Positions 58,462-64,000 of a DNA stretch of 64,000 bases are shown here, in pieces (positions within the stretch are counted from its first letter, which is position 1; each line of letters starts with the position of its first letter). The stretch is taken from positions 6,278,501 through 6,342,500 of the forward strand of contig JAILWY010000011.1 of assembly GCA_022113835.1 (NCBI GenBank), read 5' to 3'. The translations under genes and the position numbers were made by a program. The notes beneath the pieces were generated by a model. That model ran no database searches, was not told where the DNA came from, and was given only the letters and a program-made list of their open reading frames with translations. The stretch comes from Atopsyche davidsoni (taxonomy: Eukaryota > Arthropoda > Insecta > Trichoptera > Hydrobiosidae).

Positions 58462-60727
58462 TTACAAGAATAGCCTGATAAGTTCACTTTTGTGGGCACG
58501 GTACTTTGTGACGGGACAGCGACTATCTTCATCCAGATGTTTTGATATACATTTGTAACAGAAAACATATCTGAAATAAAATAAGAAACTTAGTAAACTC
58601 ACTTATCTTTAGTACGAATTTGTATTTACAAGTTTGATAATATCTTAATTAAATATATTTGTGAGAAGATGGCTTGTAAAATGAGACGTAAAATGGATTA
58701 CCCTGAGACTGGAAGTGCTGTTGGTATTTTCCATTTTTGTAAGCATATTGGACATTTGTTTGTGTATTGAGAAGCTCTGAGATCAATCTGAAAATAATAA
58801 AAAAAATATATATTATTAGTTGTTACAATATCGCATGATATTACTACAGTATGAATAATCGTTTTAATAAAGTGATTAATATGTCTGCAGTTTAGCAGTT
58901 TTCCCTCGGGTGAGTGGTGATGTGCTGTGGGTGAACCGATTAATGTTAATAATAAGCTAGAGAAAACTGATAAGGCCACAATGTTTGAAAGAGACGACGA
59001 TCAACATATCTTTTACATTTAACTGTTTATACTAAAGCAGTAGATGGTAATAATGTTGTCATGCACTCTGTGAAGTCACAATTCACAAATTCACCACAAT
59101 AATAGATGTTAAATTATTATTATGTAGAGTTATTTTTTAATTACCTTTGCTGGTTCCGGAATAGGTAAAGTATTCATCTCCATATGCGGTCCATTATCAT
59201 CCCACCATTTTAAAAATTGAACAAAGAAAGCACCGACTTCCATGGTTCGAAGTAAAACTGTTCCAACCATCTCAAATGTAATTCTTGCAGAGCTGTAAAA
59301 AGTTTTATCCCAGCAAACTATATATTATATAATTGTAAAAAAAAAACAGATCATGACTTCATTAAGCCACTTGATTCTACACATCAAGGCAATTGGTTGC
59401 TTAAAGTGATTTTCATAAAAATACTAATTTGAAAGTTTACACATTGACATTCACGTCCACACGGAAAATAAATTTGAGGCTTGAATATTAATACATTTTC
59501 ACTTACTTAACGTTACCACTGGTAACATCACTCCAAAAGTCAGTCCAAGTTCGCTCTCCACTCTCTGCACAACTGGGCGTGTAGTTCAAGGTCAGAGATG
59601 CCATCCTCAACAAAAGGGAGGGAGAGTTTGATTTGCCCGACATGTAAGCCATATTTTGTACCAGAGATAGGGATTCAAACAATAGGTGGAATGTGGCGTG
59701 AGCCTTGATTATGAACTTTCTGTACACCTCCTGCCAACCCTTGAAATACAAATAAACATAAAAAATTAATTGCAGGAAAATTATTCAAAAGCATTTCGTG
59801 TGACAACTATGAGATTTGAACCCACATTTTTGGCTTACATGGTGCCATGACTTAATCATGGCCCTGCACTCTACCGAGAATATTAGCTGTGATTGATATG
59901 TTTGCAACCAAATAGCCCATGTCAATGAAAGATTGATTTTTTGAGTTTTGATTGATTGAGTTTTAAATGTAGCATTTATTTATTTGTGAACAAACTAAAA
60001 TATAAACATACCTTTGGAGTGATTCCATCTGCTTCATCCAGTCTGTATTTTTGTGCTAATTGATCCATTTTCTGCCTAAGGTATGGGAATGCTACTAAAA
60101 ATAAAATTGACAACTTCTCTTCTCTTTTAGGTAAATGTTGTCCATCATTGAACATCTGAGATTTGAGAGCAACTCTCTGTAATCCATAAAAATTCTCTGC
60201 GAATGATGCAGCTGCAAAATAAAATTAAACCTAGTAATATCTTAAACTTATTACAAAAAACATAACCATCGACAAATAACATTTCTAATGAACACTAAGC
60301 AGTATTTGTTGTTTTCTTTTGTTAATTATTGATTTAGGTAAATAGCATTTCATGCACGGTCAAAAATGTAATTATCAGAAACCAACAAAATTACTAACCA
60401 TAATATCTGATGTAGTTATATTGAAGAACAGAATTGAAGAGCAAATATACTTCATCATACCATCGCACAAGCCAACCAAATTTGCGCGGATTTAGAGAGC
60501 CAAGGAACTGAAAATGTTTGTTTTCTATTTAAATTAGCAATTATTTTAAATAAAAAAGTAGTAACAAGATATAAAGCCACTGATGAAGAAAAATAGAAAG
60601 TAATTACCTCAGCTACTTTCCTCAAAGCCGGTTGTATTGTGGATTGTAAAGACTCTTGGGCGACTACTTCAAAAATTGAAGGCTTTTGATTAAGGGTCCT
60701 CGTCAAATGGGCTGCATTAGCTGCCAT
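58462..60727 (-). CDS. PEX12: peroxin-12, RING-type peroxisomal E3 component
   Basis: Seven exons join in phase: 60727-60608, 60507-60399, 60211-60012, 59739-59507, 59292-59145, 58787-58702, 58570-58462 (TAA); 334 residues (human 359). PEX12 hallmarks are QKPSIFEVVAQESL near the N-terminus, RWYDEVYLLFNSVLQ, SFAENFYGL, FPYLRQKMDQL, FFVQFLKWW, and a C-terminal RING-like domain with C282, C285, C303, C306 and C317 (KCPICLQKW, GYVFCYKC, RCPVTKY). With PEX2 and PEX10 it forms the membrane ubiquitin-ligase channel that recycles the import receptor PEX5. The reduced zinc-ligand set is normal for PEX12. It is divergent from Merlin, 0.7 kb away. Confidence 0.96.
59798..59882 (-). mobile_element. tRNA-derived SINE-like fragment in PEX12 intron 3
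   Basis: Read on the minus strand it has GGTAGAGTGCAGGG (weak A box) and GGGTTCAAATCTCA (B box), then TTGTCACAC. Layout and some words (GAACCCACAT, GTGAC) recall the 399-bp-unit tRNA-like module. A GCCATGA/TCATGGC hairpin stands where an anticodon arm would be. No clear tail or duplication was found, so it is probably an old truncated copy. Confidence 0.45.
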
Positions 60728-61434
60728 TGTGATTTATAATGTTTAGCAACAAAGCATTAAAAACATCAATTATATTTCTTAACTTTTAGACTGGGCCAAA
60801 ACCATTACATTGTAAATCATTTAAGGGAGTTTACTGTCACTATATTCTTGAACTTGATTTGTTTGAATTAAGATCGAGGTAATTAGTCAACTTTATCACT
60901 GATTTGTACTTTTTATGTCAACTTTTCTTGGCAAACCCTGTATTACTGTCAGTATCATTTGACATATAATCCTCATAATAAACTGAGGGTTTATTTAACT
61001 TTGAAAGTTATGGTTTACTCTCACTAGAAAATTAAAAATATTGAAGAAAATAATAGTAAAAATATTAAGTAGGTAATTTTGTAAGCTATTTTCTTTAAAA
61101 TATTAAAAATATATGTAATTTGGACTTTATTTATTATTATGTATTTTTTTTCCTCGACTGACTTCTCGGTGGGTTTTATATTTTGCAGTTGGTCACACTG
61201 GTGACCACCTCTCCAGTTGTCTGGGATGGATGACATATCTGTTGATATCTGTATACTTTTTGTTTGTAAATAGTTTTAGTAGTGAAAATTAATCACCAGA
61301 CATGTTTTTAGTCAAAAAGATCCTTCTCTGATATTTTCTTTTGTGAACGGTCTTCAGATTACACCCTGGGAAATGAGCGTGCGGAAGTGAAAAAGTTACC
61401 AACTAAACATTGCTATTATGAAATCACAGAAAGA

Positions 61435-62216
61435 ATGCCACCCTTCCGAAGAAAGAAGGCTGGGAAGTCTTTTCCTGTAAAAGTCTTTACTTTAGATGCT
61501 GAGTTGGAGTTTAACTTAGAGGTATTTTATTTTTAAGCATTCTTTTCCGTCAAATAAGTTGGAATATTTCTCGTTTTAAGGATTATCTGCTGTAACATCA
61601 TAGGTTAGGTTACACTTCACGTAAATTTTTCTTATGTTTTTTAGTGGCGATCGACAGGAAGAGACCTTTTCGAGTTAGTTTGTCGGACGATCGGATTAAG
61701 GGAGACTTGGTACTTCGGTTTACAATATGAAGACTCAAAACAATTTATTTCCTGGCTCAAGCTTGACAAAAAAGGTAATCATTGCAAAAACAAAGAAAAT
61801 ACCTTCACTCTTAGTCAACCAATAAACACATCAACTTTCCCTTTTTGCTAAATATATATTTATTTATTTATTTACATGTAATATTTTGAATACTAAAAGA
61901 TACATGTGAATAAAATACACATACAAATGATGGTTAGATTTTTAACCAGGATCAATTCTCACTAACCATGTTTTCAAATAATTTTACAATCAGAAAATAA
62001 AAGCTCAAATCTAGGAGGAAGTTGACTAATGAAATTTAGTTTGTGATTTGATATTACTTACCGAGAGTAATTTGAAAATTCTTTAAAAAAGTGAAAGTCA
62101 ACTTACCTAATCCATGTATCTAGAAGTTTCTAAGATCATTTGTTTTTCAATTTTTGTTTAAAATCTGAATTCTGCATTACAAGCAAACCTATGATCGATT
62201 TATACTTCTAGTATTG

Positions 62217-62313
<97 letters not shown>

Positions 62314-64000
62314 TGCTTCAACATGATAACTTCTGAATATTCAAATCGTTATTTTTCATTATAAAAGAATATAAAAATATATATAAATATACATCAGATT
62401 CATCATGAAGCAGAACTAATTGTGAACAAAACAACTATTATATCATTGTAATTTACACTTATTCATTCATGTTTGAAATTTTTACATAATTCTTGTTTGT
62501 TTTATACACTCTTCATATATGTGCTGTGCTGAATTTTTACTACAGTCTAATATGTTGATTCCTGATATCTCACTGATGTCTGTATTTTGCAGTGCAAGAT
62601 CAGTGCATCTCGCAGCAGCCCACCACACCGTTCATGTTCTTGGGCAAGTTTTACCCGGAAGACGTAGCCGAGGAGCTGATTCAGGAGGTCACGCAGCACC
62701 TTCTCTTCCTCCAGGTTAAGCAAGCCATCCTCAGCATGGACATTTACTGCCCCCCTGAGGCTTCTGTCCTTCTCGCTTCTTATGCTGTGCAGGCCAAGGT
62801 ATAACTCCCAAGTTAATACAATCTAAAAATGATGACAATCAAACTACCTACAAACAACTGCACCTATAAATAAAGAAATATACAGATCAGATCTCAGTCT
62901 CTGACTGACGGAATGGAGTCGGAACGGCAGATATTGTATATTCCAATCCTTCTGACCTATTTCATTTACTATTTTACACAATTATAATTATTGTATTTAC
63001 ACTCGCCTATCTATCTATATGGTTTTTTTTTTTTCAGTTTGGTGACTATGACGAGTCTCTTTACAAGCCTGGGATGCTGGCTAGTGAGGATTTGTTACCT
63101 CAGAGAGTAATCGATCAGTACCAGATGACTCCAGAAATGTGGGAGGACAGGATCAAAATATGGTGAGCTATACCAGACTGTTTATATGAGAAACACAAAC
63201 CATCGTCAAAAAACTGCGTAGCCAAGTCATCACAGTGCACACAATTGTAGTGAATAGACAAACCTTTAAAAAGGTTTTTATAAGTTTACATATTTCAGCA
63301 CAGGTGATAAATCCATTCATGTAACCTTCGGTGTTTCTGCTGGAACTATCATTTACTTCAATCTCGTTAAGTCTATGTAATATTCAACAGCAACATTTTT
63401 CTAACCTGATGATGGATTCCATCCATGTACAGTAAAGTATTAAAAAATATAGATACCGTGATGTTGTTATATATTTTTTTAGTATTGTCACATTTTCTGT
63501 GATAATTATAAAAAATTGGATAAACAATATAGATGTAATGCTATATTTATATTATTATTTTGTGACTGCAAGTAAAAATGGTCATTAAATATTTTTATTG
63601 TATTTTTAGGTATGCAGATCATAAGGGAATGTCAAGAGATGAAGCCGAGATGGAGTACCTGAAGATTGCGCAAGACTTGGATATGTACGGGGTTAACTAC
63701 TTTGCTATCAATGTAAGTTTTTATATCATCGAAAATGAAGTTTTATTATGTTGATAATGTTATAAGCTAGCATTTTATATTTTAAATTATTAATAGCTGC
63801 CGTCACATTTCACAATATGGCTTTTGTTTAAAAATGATATGTGAGGATTAAGATATATTTTGTACCGCTCACTGCTAATACTGTCAATGGTGAAAATATT
63901 ATTTATGGATTTGTTTTATTTCAGAATAAAAAAGAAACAGACTTATATTTAGGTGTGACTGCCCTTGGACTTAACATTTACGAAAAGGATAATAAATTGA
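61435..64000 (+). CDS. Mer (NF2): Merlin (NF2), FERM domain, 3' partial
   Basis: Exons 61435-61521, 61645-61774, 62593-62798, 63038-63162, 63610-63712 and 63925-64000 join in phase; the window ends in the sixth, after 242 codons. FERM lobe F1 is clear ([38 protein letters not shown]). F2 follows ([56 protein letters not shown]), then the start of F3 ([28 protein letters not shown]). The sequence is closer to Merlin than to ezrin/radixin/moesin: the insect-style MPPF leader and the [15 protein letters not shown] segment. Merlin is a cortical scaffold acting upstream of Hippo signalling in growth control. Confidence 0.95.
62219..62307. repeat. (AT)n microsatellite in Merlin intron 2
   Basis: About 88 bp of uninterrupted AT, in the 818-bp intron before exon 3. 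Confidence 0.95.

Overview
The window is nuclear DNA of an insect. It is AT-rich, has small GT-AG introns of roughly 60 bp to 7 kb, and carries insect-type genes including a prophenoloxidase with two copper sites. A hemimetabolous order such as Hemiptera is my guess from protein style only. All gene calls come from hand-joining exons in phase; no search was run.

Layout, left to right. 1-5080 (+): the 3' two-thirds or so of 4E-T (eIF4ENIF1), a P-body translational repressor. 5.1-16.1 kb: a long, mostly AT-rich stretch that probably begins with the 4E-T 3' UTR; it holds two weak minus-strand candidate exons (6.9-7.3 kb) and one short ORF (12.6 kb). 16.1-22.2 kb (-): a TLCD3/FAM57-type TLC-domain membrane protein with two alternative last exons. 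23.0-24.7 kb (+): intronless CNOT10. 26.1-30.4 kb (-): 13-coding-exon prophenoloxidase. 35.2-38.9 kb (-): SRSF1 (SF2/ASF). 46.5-46.9 kb (+): dynein light chain LC8, probably with a 5' UTR exon near 39.5 kb and a 7-kb first intron full of palindromes. 50.1-52.4 kb (-): COQ5. 54.1-55.4 kb (+): GUCD1. 58.5-60.7 kb (-): PEX12. 61.4-64.0 kb (+): the FERM N-terminus of Merlin (NF2), running off the end.

The genes are unrelated housekeeping genes plus one immune gene (PPO). Four adjacent pairs are divergent (TLCD3/CNOT10, SRSF1/LC8, COQ5/GUCD1, PEX12/Merlin), so shared promoters are likely.

The most unusual structure is at 41766-45083, inside the presumed LC8 intron. It is a 3.3-kb insertion flanked by a 12-bp direct repeat and built from a 399-bp unit. 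Each unit carries a tRNA-like Pol III gene (A box, B box, foldable cloverleaf, TTTT terminator). Three modules point left and six point right, giving 948-bp inverted arms around a 158-bp spacer. Three smaller palindromes sit just upstream (40.3-40.7 kb). Two non-autonomous hAT-like elements with terminal inverted repeats lie in and beside COQ5, one carrying a roughly 50-bp minisatellite; a tRNA-derived SINE-like piece lies in a PEX12 intron.
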